Positions 39,727 through 48,511 of a stretch of 64,000 nucleotides of DNA are shown piece by piece. Both the position numbers and the translations under genes were made by a program. The stretch's first letter is position 1, and every line of letters starts with the position of its first letter. This DNA comes from Paenibacillus piri (GTDB lineage Bacteria; Bacillota; Bacilli; Paenibacillales; NBRC-103111), in the NCBI RefSeq assembly GCF_004354045.1, contig NZ_SMRT01000004.1:124001-188000 (forward strand), given 5' to 3'. The notes beneath the pieces were generated by a model. It saw only the letters and a program-made list of their open reading frames with translations, was not told the DNA's origin and made no database searches.

Positions 39727-41733
39727 CTATGATTGGTGTAAAACGATAGCGGCGAATTGCTGCAATACCGGCAGCTTGACGGTCACAGCGTCCTCCCGGG
39801 ACTCCAATTGCACAGGCTGGCCGCTTGCCAGCTCCTCCGCCCGCCGGCAGGGGCCGATCCCCCGCAAAGTAATTTCCAAATCGTGCATCGGTATCGGCTC
39901 GAGATAGGTTACGCCGTTGAAGCCGGATACGTTGACCACATGCAGCATGCAGGTTTGTCCGTCAATCCGGTTGAGCATGATTTCAGCCTGGGGCGACGCT
40001 TTGGCCGTCAGCACATAGCCGCCCTCGGTTACATGGTCGATCACATCCAGAAGCACGTTTTTATGATCCTCGTAACCGTATTTGTAATAGTGCTCGCCGG
40101 GATTCCAGGGCAGATAGGCGGCCGCTCCCGACGAGCCGCTTCGATGTATGGCTGCGCCAAACGATTCGGATACCTGGTGACCGGAGGCGCGTTCCGGCGG
40201 CCCGAACGTCGAAGGAGTAACAAACCGCAGGACGCCCCTGCATGCCGGAGCAAATTCGACATGACCGAAATAATCGTCTAGCATGATCCAGTCCCGCTCC
40301 GCAAAACGACTGAAAATACGTTTCTCGGCGGCTGCCAAATAGGCGGAGCGGACAGCCTTGTCTTCTCGGTAAGACATGACCTTGAATATGTCGCGCAGCA
40401 GCTCCCGGTTTGCATCATCCGCCGTGAAGGACCGGCCTGTCGCAAGCAGATGAACCCCCGACGCGTGCAGCTGCCGGAATAAAGCGAGTGGTTCCGCTTG
40501 AAACCCGGCAATATCGGGAATGAGTATCATCCGGTAACGATGCAGCTTGTTCTCCTGCCGAAGCAAGTCATTCTCATGAATAACGTCGAACTGGATATGC
40601 TGCTCCTTCAGCACCTTAAACATGCCTAAATATTCTTTGGATGCCGTTTTGCGGGTCCCTCCGGGCTTAATCAGCGCCAGGTCCGCCAACGATTGGAAGC
40701 GTCCGTAATAGCATTCATTGTCGGCATGATAACGGAAAATGCGTTGGACATCGGCAAAATTAGCCCGGTCAGGGTACCCGTCAAACACCCCGATAATGCA
40801 AAAATCAAGTCCCGAGCCGCTCGCCAAAGCCTCGTAGAGCCTCAGATTCATTTCATGATGCGACACCGCAGTGAACCGGTAAAATAAATCGATGGCATTG
40901 ATACAGCAATTGCTGATCAGCTTGTCGTCCCAGGTGTCCTCCAGCGATTTCACGTTCTCCGAAGCGGAATACAGCCAGACCGGATGCGGCCGGGTGATCG
41001 CGGTGTTCGATTCCTTGCGGACAATATCCACCTTATGCTCGTTGTAAGTGGAGATGGCGATCTCCCGCGGTTTGCTCTTGACCAGCTCGTGGATACGGTC
41101 CAGCATTTGCTTGGTCGTAACATCCTGAAACTCCTTATAAACGCGGAATACAGGATCGCCCGTGTCTTCGCTATCCGGTAAATCCAGTCCGTACATGTCC
41201 ATAAACCGGAGCTTGCAGTTGTCGCAAAAGCATGTCCCGTAGTAATTACCGCTGTAATCCCAATTCTGATAGCCGAACATATTGAAAAAGATGCCGTCGA
41301 CATCATAATTGGAAATGACCTCATCGATGATTTTCAATGAATATTCCCGTTGGTAATACCCGTTCAGACATGTGTGGACAATACCATAATAATTCACTTC
41401 CTGCCCGTCTTTCGACCGGTAAAACCACTCCGGATGCCGTTGAAAAATCGATTCATGCGCCTTGCTGAAGTCAAACCGGGCAATGAACTTCATGCCGTTC
41501 GCATGCGTCTTGTCGATCGCTTCCTTCAGCAAATCCTTGGTTTGTCCGGCCGCACGGTACTGGTGTTCAAGGACGGTCGGATAAAAAGCGACGATGCCGC
41601 CGGCGTTCATCATCAAGACATTGGCCGAAAAGCGGTTCAACTCGTTCATAAGCAGGTCAACGTCCAGATTGCAGTCGATTTCACGGAGATTGTTTTGAAT
41701 CAGACGCAAATTGTTGCGGTCCCACCAGGCCAC
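39727..41733 (-). CDS. GHL6-like glycoside hydrolase (TIM-barrel, cytosolic), paralog A
   Basis: A 668-residue protein without a signal peptide. The N-terminal ~330 residues form a barrel of the hypothetical glycosyl hydrolase type: NLREIDCNLDVDLLMNELNRFSANVLMMNAGGIVAFYPT, GMKFIARFDFSKAH and DGIFFNMFGYQN, followed by a Cys pair FCDNCKLRF. The centre resembles a beta-galactosidase trimerisation domain (YRMILIPDIAGF). It is clearly paralogous to the protein at 48512-50653. It is expected to cleave imported oligosaccharides. The start is a GTG with GGAGGGGG upstream, 19 bases after the dehydrogenase stop; the frame extends to 41781. Specificity and catalytic residues are not established. Confidence 0.75.
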   Translation of the reverse strand: MAWWDRNNLRLIQNNLREIDCNLDVDLLMNELNRFSANVLMMNAGGIVAFYPTVLEHQYRAAGQTKDLLKEAIDKTHANGMKFIARFDFSKAHESIFQRHPEWFYRSKDGQEVNYYGIVHTCLNGYYQREYSLKIIDEVISNYDVDGIFFNMFGYQNWDYSGNYYGTCFCDNCKLRFMDMYGLDLPDSEDTGDPVFRVYKEFQDVTTKQMLDRIHELVKSKPREIAISTYNEHKVDIVRKESNTAITRPHPVWLYSASENVKSLEDTWDDKLISNCCINAIDLFYRFTAVSHHEMNLRLYEALASGSGLDFCIIGVFDGYPDRANFADVQRIFRYHADNECYYGRFQSLADLALIKPGGTRKTASKEYLGMFKVLKEQHIQFDVIHENDLLRQENKLHRYRMILIPDIAGFQAEPLALFRQLHASGVHLLATGRSFTADDANRELLRDIFKVMSYREDKAVRSAYLAAAEKRIFSRFAERDWIMLDDYFGHVEFAPACRGVLRFVTPSTFGPPERASGHQVSESFGAAIHRSGSSGAAAYLPWNPGEHYYKYGYEDHKNVLLDVIDHVTEGGYVLTAKASPQAEIMLNRIDGQTCMLHVVNVSGFNGVTYLEPIPMHDLEITLRGIGPCRRAEELASGQPVQLESREDAVTVKLPVLQQFAAIVLHQS

Positions 41734-41752
41734 GGCGTTCTCCCCCTCCAAC

Positions 41753-42718
41753 TTAATAGCCCTTGCCGTAAATGCGGACATTGATCATGTCATCGCGGCT
41801 GCCGGACATATATTTCTCGAGATTGTATTTGAACCCTTGGGTAAACCGTCGGTCGAACCCGTCTCCCCCTCCGGCGCAGTGCGGTGTAATAAGCACATTG
41901 TCCAGCTCCCAGAACGGGCTTTCCGGAGGCAGCTTGCCCAGCTTGAATTCTTCGACGAATACGTCCAGACCGGCACCGCCGATTTTCCTGTTCCGCAAGC
42001 AGTCGAGCAGTACTTCCTCGTCGATTAAGGCGCCCCGCGAAATGTTAATAAGGATCGCATTCGGCTTCATCCGCTTAAATTGCTCTTCACCCAGCATATT
42101 GGCTGTCTGGTCGGTTAACGGCAAGGTCAACGCAATATAATCGCTTTGGCCAATTACCTCATTTAATTGATCCAGCGTATACGTCTCGTCAAATTCGGGC
42201 AGCTCTCTACCGTCCGTATTGATCCCCAGCACCTTCATCCCGAAAGGTCTGGCCCGAATCGCCGTTTCCGTTCCGACATCCCCCGTTCCGATGACGGCGA
42301 GCGTTTTCCCGCTAAGGTTGACGACACCGCGAAGTCCTCCCCAGGACCGCTCCAGCTGTTTTTTGTGCAGCTCCATGCTTTTACGGGACAGCATCAGCAT
42401 CTTCGTAATGATGTCTTCCGCAATCGGCACGCCTAGCGAGCCTCTGGCATTGATCACGATCACATCGCGGCTTTTCAAGTAATCCATAGGCAGTCGTTCG
42501 ATACCGATATGGGGCACCTGCACCCATTTTACCGATTGGCATTTTTCCAAAAAGCTTTGCTGCAGCGTCCGGTGGTTGGCAACGATCACCTCCGCATCCG
42601 CATACGCCCCGGAGTCGATAAGCTCCTGTTCCGTTTGAAATGGTACGAGCTGTATGCCTTTCTCCTTCATCCAAGCGGCATCGTCAGGTTTAAATGGATA
42701 CGTTGAAACCAGTTTCAT
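41753..42718 (-). CDS. D-2-hydroxyacid dehydrogenase family protein
   Basis: A 321-residue dehydrogenase. Its Rossmann motif is VIGTGDVGTETAIRARPFGMKVLGINTDG, lacking the Asp typical of NAD users at the second strand end, so NADP use is possible. Catalytic residues are Arg in NISRGALIDEE, Glu in DVFVEEFKLG and His in ITPHCAGG. It reduces 2-keto acids or oxidises D-hydroxyacids. It lies between the permease YtcP gene and the glycosidase gene of the same operon, which is unusual for a sugar uptake locus and suggests that a sugar-derived acid is involved. Substrate unknown. Confidence 0.83.
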   Translation of the reverse strand: MKLVSTYPFKPDDAAWMKEKGIQLVPFQTEQELIDSGAYADAEVIVANHRTLQQSFLEKCQSVKWVQVPHIGIERLPMDYLKSRDVIVINARGSLGVPIAEDIITKMLMLSRKSMELHKKQLERSWGGLRGVVNLSGKTLAVIGTGDVGTETAIRARPFGMKVLGINTDGRELPEFDETYTLDQLNEVIGQSDYIALTLPLTDQTANMLGEEQFKRMKPNAILINISRGALIDEEVLLDCLRNRKIGGAGLDVFVEEFKLGKLPPESPFWELDNVLITPHCAGGGDGFDRRFTQGFKYNLEKYMSGSRDDMINVRIYGKGY

Positions 42719-42757
42719 GATTCGTTCCTCCTCAATTGTAAGCTCAAATTATTCCTT

Positions 42758-43636
42758 TTATTCCTTTACGGAACCAAGCACCATGCCTTTGACAAAATAC
42801 CGCTGCAAAAACGGGTACACGGCCAGGACGGGCAGCGCGCCGATAAAAATTTGCGAGGCTTTCACCGTACGCGGCGAAATATTTTTAATATCGTCCTCCG
42901 TCAAGCCAAGCTTGGTAAAATCCTCGGCGACTATAATGGAACGGAGAAACGTGGACAACGGATAACGGCTCGCATCGGACATGTAGATCATGCCGTCAAA
43001 CCATGAATTCCAATGGTGCACCAACGTAAACAGCGAGATGGTAGCCATCGCAGGCAATGATATCGGAATGAATATCCGGAACAGCGTCGTAAAATGCCCG
43101 GCACCGTCGATCAGGGCCGCCTCCTCGAGCTCTTTGGGCAGCGCGCGAAAGAAGTTAAGCATAAGAATGAGGTTCCAGACGCTCACCGCTCCGGGAATGA
43201 CCAACGCCCAGATCGTGTTGGTCAGCCCCGTTCCTTTCACGACCAAATAGGTTGGAATGAGTCCGGCATGAAACAGCATCGTAAAAACGAAAAACCACGA
43301 ATAGACCGTTCGGCCGCGGAAGCGGCCCTCTTCCTTGGCCAACGAATAGGCGGCCAGTACAATGACGGTCATCGAAATCAAGGTTCCGAGCAAGGTTCGC
43401 TGCACGCCGATCCAAAGCGAGCGTATGAAATTATCGTTGCCGAGCGTTTCCATGTAAGCCTCGAAGGTCAGATCGACCGGCCAGAACGTGACGATGTTCC
43501 CCATCGCGGCCGCACTCGAACTGAGCGATATCGAGAAGACATGAATCAAAGGCAGTACGCAAAGCACCGCAAGCAGCGATAAAAACGTCGTATTGCATAT
43601 TTCAAAAATACGGTAGGCCTTCGATTTGTAGGGCAT
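42758..43636 (-). CDS. Sugar ABC transporter permease (YtcP type)
   Basis: A 292-residue six-helix permease. The contact loop reads EEAALIDGAGHFTTLFRIFIPISLPA, and the C-terminus LQRYFVKGMVLGSVKE is that of YtcP subunits. It is encoded 16 bases after the LplB-type partner. No ATPase gene is nearby. Confidence 0.88.
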   Translation of the reverse strand: MPYKSKAYRIFEICNTTFLSLLAVLCVLPLIHVFSISLSSSAAAMGNIVTFWPVDLTFEAYMETLGNDNFIRSLWIGVQRTLLGTLISMTVIVLAAYSLAKEEGRFRGRTVYSWFFVFTMLFHAGLIPTYLVVKGTGLTNTIWALVIPGAVSVWNLILMLNFFRALPKELEEAALIDGAGHFTTLFRIFIPISLPAMATISLFTLVHHWNSWFDGMIYMSDASRYPLSTFLRSIIVAEDFTKLGLTEDDIKNISPRTVKASQIFIGALPVLAVYPFLQRYFVKGMVLGSVKE

Positions 43637-43652
43637 ATTCGCTCACATCCAC

Positions 43653-44606
43653 TTAAAAGATTCGGTAATTCGCAAATTTATAAGCCAACCGGTATGCGAA
43701 CACCACAAGGATAAAGCCGATCACGGATTTGAATAAACCGACCGCCGTTGCGAAGCTGAATTGTCCGCCGACGAGCCCTACGCGATAGACGAACGTATCG
43801 ATAATATCGCCTTTACTGTATACCAGCGGGTTATACAGATTGAAAATTTGGTCGAAGCCGGCGTCCAATACTTTGCCAAGCGCGAGCGTCCCCACCACCG
43901 CCATGATCGGTAAAACAGCGGGTACGGTAATATGAACCGTCTGCTGCCAGCGATTCGCGCCGTCCACTTCGGCGGCTTCGTAAAGCGACGGGTTGACACC
44001 GGCCAATGCGGCCAAATAGACAATCGTTTGAAAGCCGAAATCTTTCCAAATGTCGCTTACGACTACCGTAAACCGGAACCAGCTGCCATCTCCCAGAAAA
44101 AAGATCGGTTGAACGCCGAACAGGCTTAAAAATTGATTGACAATCCCGTTGACCGAAAGCAGATCGATCAAAATGCCCCCCAGGATGACCCATGAAATAA
44201 AATGCGGCAAATAGACCAATGTCTGGATTGTTCGTTTGAAGGCGGTTTTTCGCACTTCGTTCAACAGCAAGGCAAATACGAAGGGCACAGCCAGATTGAA
44301 CGCCATTTTCAAGCTTGAAATGACGATCGTATTCACAATGACCTGTTTGCTGTCGGGATAGGTGAACAAATAAGTGAAGTGATCCCATCCGACCCATTCC
44401 GAATTCAGTATGCCGAGCCACGGCTTGTATTCCTTGAATGCGATAATGACGCCGAGCAGCGGGATGTAATTGTAGATCAGTACGATGACGGCCGCCGGAA
44501 GGAGCAGCACATGCAAGCTCCATGTTTTGCGGAAATACGAGCCTGCTCCCGTTCTTCGCCTTGCTGCAGCCGCCCCGTTCGCCGCCAGCGTTCGCGTGTT
44601 GTCCAT
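43653..44606 (-). CDS. Sugar ABC transporter permease (LplB type)
   Basis: A 317-residue six-helix permease with NYIPLLGVIIAFKEYKPWLGILNSEWVG, contact loop LYEAAEVDGANRWQQTVHITVPAVLP and LAYKFANYRIF at the end, as in LplB. The true start is the ATG at 44606 with AGGAGGGG directly before it; the open frame running to 44903 is read-through into the binding-protein gene. Ten bases separate it from that gene's stop. Confidence 0.88.
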   Translation of the reverse strand: MDNTRTLAANGAAAARRRTGAGSYFRKTWSLHVLLLPAAVIVLIYNYIPLLGVIIAFKEYKPWLGILNSEWVGWDHFTYLFTYPDSKQVIVNTIVISSLKMAFNLAVPFVFALLLNEVRKTAFKRTIQTLVYLPHFISWVILGGILIDLLSVNGIVNQFLSLFGVQPIFFLGDGSWFRFTVVVSDIWKDFGFQTIVYLAALAGVNPSLYEAAEVDGANRWQQTVHITVPAVLPIMAVVGTLALGKVLDAGFDQIFNLYNPLVYSKGDIIDTFVYRVGLVGGQFSFATAVGLFKSVIGFILVVFAYRLAYKFANYRIF

Positions 44607-44616
44607 ACGCCCCTCC

Positions 44617-46329
44617 TTATTTGCGCAAAGATTGATACCATTCGTTGACTTCCTGCGTGATTTGATCGCCGCCGTTCGATTTCCAGTCGCTGACGAATTT
44701 ATCGAAGGCATCCAACGGAAGCTTGCCGTAAATGATCTGGCTGAACGTTTCCTTTTCCATTTTCTCCAGGAGTTCCTTTTTGGTGCGCATCGTTTTGGTC
44801 GGCGCTCCCTTGAATACATCCTTGATGTCGTATTTGTTTTGTTCGACCCGTACTTTACCCGCAAACTGATGGACCGGAACGCGGTCCTTAATGCTGTCTT
44901 CAATCGGATTGGCCGGTGCGGCCTTCGGATCGTTGGCGAATTTCATAATCCCTTCGTCATACGAATACGGGCGGTTCAGGTTGGTTCCCCCGATCAGGGA
45001 TGCGTACGCTTTTGCTTCGATCGGCGTTTTGCCGTCCGGAAGCGGCCATTTGTCCTTGGGCACGCCGTTTTTCTCGAAATCGTAGTAAACCGGCTTGCCA
45101 TCCTGCATGACATAATCGTAGCCGTCGTGCGTGCCGGTATAAAACGGCGAATCCTTGTCGAAAAATTGGTAGCCGAACATGGTGTTGTAATAAGCGAACC
45201 AGGCGTCCATATGCTTGAAGTCTTTGTTGAACAGCATGCCGCGTTTGACCATCGCGGTCTCATTGCGACCGATCTGGCCATCCGGTCCGGCAGGCAGCGG
45301 TATCGGCTGGAAGTTGGCCTTTGGATTATTTTTCTGGGTGTCGAGCAGCGGCACAGGGTACATGAAGTATTCCCCTGCTACCAGCCCCGCCGAACCGTTA
45401 ACGAAAGCTTCGGCAGCTTTGTTGGCATCCTTCAGCCCCGCTTCCGGATCGATGTAGCCTTTCTGCATCCATTCCCGCAGCTTGCCGAGCGCCTGCTTGA
45501 CCGAGGGCTGGATGGAGCCGTATACCAATTTGCCGTCCTTATCCTTGCCCCATTGGAACGGGATAAAGCTGCCGTAGGCGCCGAACACCCAATCCGCCGT
45601 TGCCCGTGAGCCGTTCACCCTGTCCTTCATGGACAAGGCCAGACCGAACGTGTCCTTTTTACCGTTTCCGTCAGGGTCCTGATTCGTAAATGCATCGAGA
45701 ATCTTGTCCATATCGCCGATCGTTTTGGGCTGAGGCAAATTCAGCTTCTCGAGCCAATCCTGCCTCACCCACATAATCGTTCCGCCTGTTAAGCTCTCGT
45801 AAAAAGGAATCCCATACGTTTTTCCGCTCCGTTTAAACATATTGAAGCCGTCCGGATATTTCGCGTAAAGATCTTTGATCCGCTGAGGGGCATACTTTTC
45901 AATCGCATCGTCGACGGCCAGCAATTTGCCGGATTGGATCATCTCATCGATCAGCGTCGTGTTGGATAGCTGGAAAGCGTCGGGCAGCGGATCGTTGCTG
46001 GCCAGGAGGAGCCGCATCTTTACATCAAAATCGTTATCGTTGTTGACGACAAACTGATGTTTCACAATGATGCCCATATTGTCTTTCATCCATCGGGTAT
46101 GGACGTTGTCCTCGATCGTTTCGCCCGGCTTGAATTTGACCGTTGGACTAAGTACTCTGCCGGTTGTAATCGTAACTGGCGGATCAAACTTGCCGTTGCT
46201 TGATTTCGGACTTTCCGCCGCCGGCTTTTGCCCGCCGGATGGCGATCCATTGGAGCAGGCGACAATGGAGCCCAGGCCCAGCACCGCGATCAGCGGGATG
46301 GCCCACCTTTTTTGTAAACGCTTAACCAT
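44617..46329 (-). CDS. Sugar ABC transporter substrate-binding lipoprotein
   Basis: A 570-residue lipoprotein, lipobox SIVAC with Cys25. VTITTGRVLSPTVKFKPGETIEDNVHTRWMKD and the C-terminal DAFDKFVSDWKSNGGDQITQEVNEWYQ are typical of the large LipO-like family. It is closely similar in layout to the binding protein at 50722-52407, so the two loci are paralogous. It is the first gene of an eight-gene transcript (binding protein, two permeases, dehydrogenase, glycosidase, SIS isomerase, kinase, regulator). Confidence 0.88.
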   Translation of the reverse strand: MVKRLQKRWAIPLIAVLGLGSIVACSNGSPSGGQKPAAESPKSSNGKFDPPVTITTGRVLSPTVKFKPGETIEDNVHTRWMKDNMGIIVKHQFVVNNDNDFDVKMRLLLASNDPLPDAFQLSNTTLIDEMIQSGKLLAVDDAIEKYAPQRIKDLYAKYPDGFNMFKRSGKTYGIPFYESLTGGTIMWVRQDWLEKLNLPQPKTIGDMDKILDAFTNQDPDGNGKKDTFGLALSMKDRVNGSRATADWVFGAYGSFIPFQWGKDKDGKLVYGSIQPSVKQALGKLREWMQKGYIDPEAGLKDANKAAEAFVNGSAGLVAGEYFMYPVPLLDTQKNNPKANFQPIPLPAGPDGQIGRNETAMVKRGMLFNKDFKHMDAWFAYYNTMFGYQFFDKDSPFYTGTHDGYDYVMQDGKPVYYDFEKNGVPKDKWPLPDGKTPIEAKAYASLIGGTNLNRPYSYDEGIMKFANDPKAAPANPIEDSIKDRVPVHQFAGKVRVEQNKYDIKDVFKGAPTKTMRTKKELLEKMEKETFSQIIYGKLPLDAFDKFVSDWKSNGGDQITQEVNEWYQSLRK

Positions 46330-46476
46330 TCGATTATTGAACCCCCTTCATGTGAATATATATCCTGATATAAAGTGTAATACAGGTTGAGACGGAAAAA
46401 CATACAACAGTTTCAAGGTTATACCACAATATTAATCTGTACGGGCTCCCATATCCGTGGGCCTGCTTTTTTTACA

Positions 46477-46531
46477 AAGCAAGGACAAACGGCTTCGCCG
46501 TCCTTAGTGAACGTGAGCGTTTGTCAAGGTT
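46477..46531. repeat. Dispersed 55-bp structured repeat, copy 2
   Basis: Matches 12754-12808 at 50 of 55 positions, in the same orientation. Its outer stem is GACAAAC/GTTTGTC instead of GATAAAC/GTTTATC, a compensatory pair change. Both copies lie between genes and keep the CGGC-TTC-GCCG inner hairpin unchanged. Confidence 0.75.
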
Positions 46532-46542
46532 GCTCAAGTTAA

Positions 46543-46570
46543 AAAGGCTTGGCGCATTCACCAAGCCTTT
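46543..46570 (-). terminator. Rho-independent terminator of the MATE gene
   Basis: AAAGGCTTGG and CCAAGCCTTT form a perfect 10-bp stem with an eight-base loop. On the minus strand it is followed by TTTAACTT. It lies about 150 bases after the MATE stop at 46719. Confidence 0.75.
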
Positions 46571-46718
46571 CATTACATTTCGCCCCAAATGTCCGGGATT
46601 GCTTGACTATTTTAATAGTTGAATTCATTTTGCTCCCTTTTCGTTTCGCTTATGAATGTTGATCCCAGCAGCAGGATAGCACCTGCACTTTGAAAAAATG
46701 AATTCTCATATTTCCGAT

Positions 46719-48095
46719 TCATTTCGCGAACGGCGAGGCCTCCTTACGAAGCAGCTGCTTTATTTTAAGTCCGAACAAAATACAGCAGGTCGTTGCCGCA
46801 CAAAAATCTGCGATCGGCTCTGCAATAATGACGCCAACCGCTTGCGAATCCATAAATGCGGGAAGCAGGTACACCAATGGAATGAGCAATATGATTTTGC
46901 GTAATATTGCGATAAAAATCGAAACCTTCGTCTGGCCGAGAGCGATAAAAACTTGCTGGAACGCTAATTGAAGACCGTAAATACAAGTACCGAGAAAAAA
47001 TATCCGCATTAATTTCATCGTCAACGCGACTAGCTCAGGTTGATTGGTGAAGATCATTACCGGGAGCCGAGGAGCAAAAACAACGATACTCCACATCGCT
47101 ATCCCGAAAATAGCACAGAATAGTGTACAATATTTAATCGTCGCTTGAACCCGGGCATAATCGCCCGATCCGTAATTATAGCCGATAATCGGCTGCGCTC
47201 CTTGGGCAAAGCTCTGCAGCAGTAAGGTAAATATTTGCATGAGACTGCTCATTATACCCATTGCGCCTATGTACAGGTCTCCGCCATAACGTGCCAGCGA
47301 AGTATTGAATACAATCTGAATCAGGCTTTCGGTCGATTGCATAATGAATGGCGATAATCCCAATGCAAGCACGCTGACAGCTGCCTTGGCATTCATCCGA
47401 ATATGTTTCAGCCTCAGACGCAGATGAGTATGCTTTGAGGTAAGAAACCATAAGACCCAGCCTGCCGAAATGATTTGTGAAATAATGGTAGCCAGCGCTG
47501 CGCCTGCGACGCCCATATCCATCCCGAAAATGAAAATCGGATCGAGAATCGTATTAACCGCCGCTCCCACGCATACGGTCATCATGGCCGTCTTAGCATA
47601 TCCTTGCGCTGCGATAAACGGATTCAATCCCAGTGAAATTAAGACGCTGAACGTCCCCAACGAATAGATGCCCAAATAAGTGTCGGCAAACGGCAAGGTG
47701 TCGGGACTTGCTCCGAATATGGTTAGCAGTTTGGTTTTATAAATCAGCAGAATAGCGGTCAAAACCGCCGAAACCATCAACAGCATAAAAAAACAACTGC
47801 CCAACAGTTCCTCCGCCTTCTCCTGACTTCCCTCCCCCATTCTAATGGAAGCAAGCGGAGCGCCGCCATAGCCGAGCAAAACAGCGAACGCTGAAATCGC
47901 CATAATAATCGGGAAGGCTACGCCGACACCTGTCAAAGCGAGCGTGCCGGTATCAGGCATTCTGCCGATAAACATACGGTCGACCACATTGTATAATGCA
48001 TTTATGAGCTGTGCGACGATTGCGGGTGTTGCAAGAGACAGTATTAATTTCGGAACGCTCTCGTTGGCAAATCGGACATTAACGTTTATGAAAAT
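46719..48095 (-). CDS. MATE-family multidrug/Na+ antiporter, start codon non-standard
   Basis: A membrane protein of about 458 residues with some 12 helices. The first ATG in frame (47987) gives 422 residues beginning MVDRMFIGRMPDTGTLALTG, but the family N-terminus is encoded in frame upstream: ANESVPKLILSLATPAIVAQ, then LINALYNVV. That extension reaches a GGGGAGG site (about 48099-48105) but meets only ATT (48095) or ATA (48089), not ATG, GTG or TTG. Either a rare start is used or the start codon has mutated. It exports drugs or metabolites using an ion gradient. It stands alone between the two paralogous sugar loci. Confidence 0.8.
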   Translation of the reverse strand: MFINVNVRFANESVPKLILSLATPAIVAQLINALYNVVDRMFIGRMPDTGTLALTGVGVAFPIIMAISAFAVLLGYGGAPLASIRMGEGSQEKAEELLGSCFFMLLMVSAVLTAILLIYKTKLLTIFGASPDTLPFADTYLGIYSLGTFSVLISLGLNPFIAAQGYAKTAMMTVCVGAAVNTILDPIFIFGMDMGVAGAALATIISQIISAGWVLWFLTSKHTHLRLRLKHIRMNAKAAVSVLALGLSPFIMQSTESLIQIVFNTSLARYGGDLYIGAMGIMSSLMQIFTLLLQSFAQGAQPIIGYNYGSGDYARVQATIKYCTLFCAIFGIAMWSIVVFAPRLPVMIFTNQPELVALTMKLMRIFFLGTCIYGLQLAFQQVFIALGQTKVSIFIAILRKIILLIPLVYLLPAFMDSQAVGVIIAEPIADFCAATTCCILFGLKIKQLLRKEASPFAK

Positions 48096-48511
48096 GCAGC
48101 CTCCCCTCTGTATCCATATTTTACATCATAACATAAAACAAATTAATTTGAAGTGTTTGTTTCTCTATGAGTTTTATGGCTGTATAACGCACCAAATTTG
48201 ATTTTAATCGTTTTTCACCCATAACATCGAAGGGAACCTCATGATCAACATATAAATTCGTCATATTCAAAATTAGGAGGTTTGCGGACGTCGATTGCCG
48301 AACCGAAAATCGCTCTCTTAAAATTAAAATTTGCAGCGAAAAAATGAACAACCTGCTGAAGCGCTTTTACGCACTTCCGCAGGTTTTTGCAGCTGTTCTT
48401 CCAAGGACCGGGTAAGCCCTGGCCATAATCCTTCAATCACGATAAGCCATCCCTATTTCGGACGGGGTCCGGCAGTACGAACAATCGGCAACCTCCTCCA
48501 CCGTCGGCCGC
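48096..48511. other. Intergenic region with one hairpin, possible decayed gene
   Basis: A 416-base gap. Small open frames on the minus strand (for example 48121-48351) have no ribosome site and no recognisable domain. The left half is more AT-rich than its surroundings. Apart from the hairpin at 48350-48385 I can identify nothing; a decayed gene is possible. Confidence 0.4.
48350..48385. terminator. Imperfect hairpin with T-run
   Basis: AACCTGC and GCAGGTT arms, extended by GAAG/CTTC with a mismatch, form a stem followed by TTTTT on the plus strand. No intact plus-strand gene precedes it. On the minus strand it lies upstream of the MATE gene. Confidence 0.4.

Larger units (their letters stand above)
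46330..46718. other. Intergenic region with repeat and terminator
   Basis: A 389-base gap. It contains the presumed promoter region of the eight-gene operon (no convincing hexamers found), a G+C-rich hairpin at about 46444-46462 followed by seven T (plus-strand terminator-like but with no plus gene before it), the 55-bp repeat copy, and the MATE terminator. No gene is apparent. Confidence 0.5.

Noticed and set aside
44607..44903. N-terminal extension of the LplB-type permease frame
   Set aside because: It lies within the binding-protein gene and is highly basic without a fold. The ATG at 44606 has a perfect ribosome site.
46310..46330. A cre-like TGTAAACGCTTAAC in the first codons of the binding-protein gene
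   Set aside because: The last two bases do not match the consensus, and the position inside the coding start makes chance similarity more likely.
48121..48436. Short minus-strand open frames in the gap before the hydrolase gene
   Set aside because: No ribosome sites, no recognisable domains, and they overlap one another in different frames.
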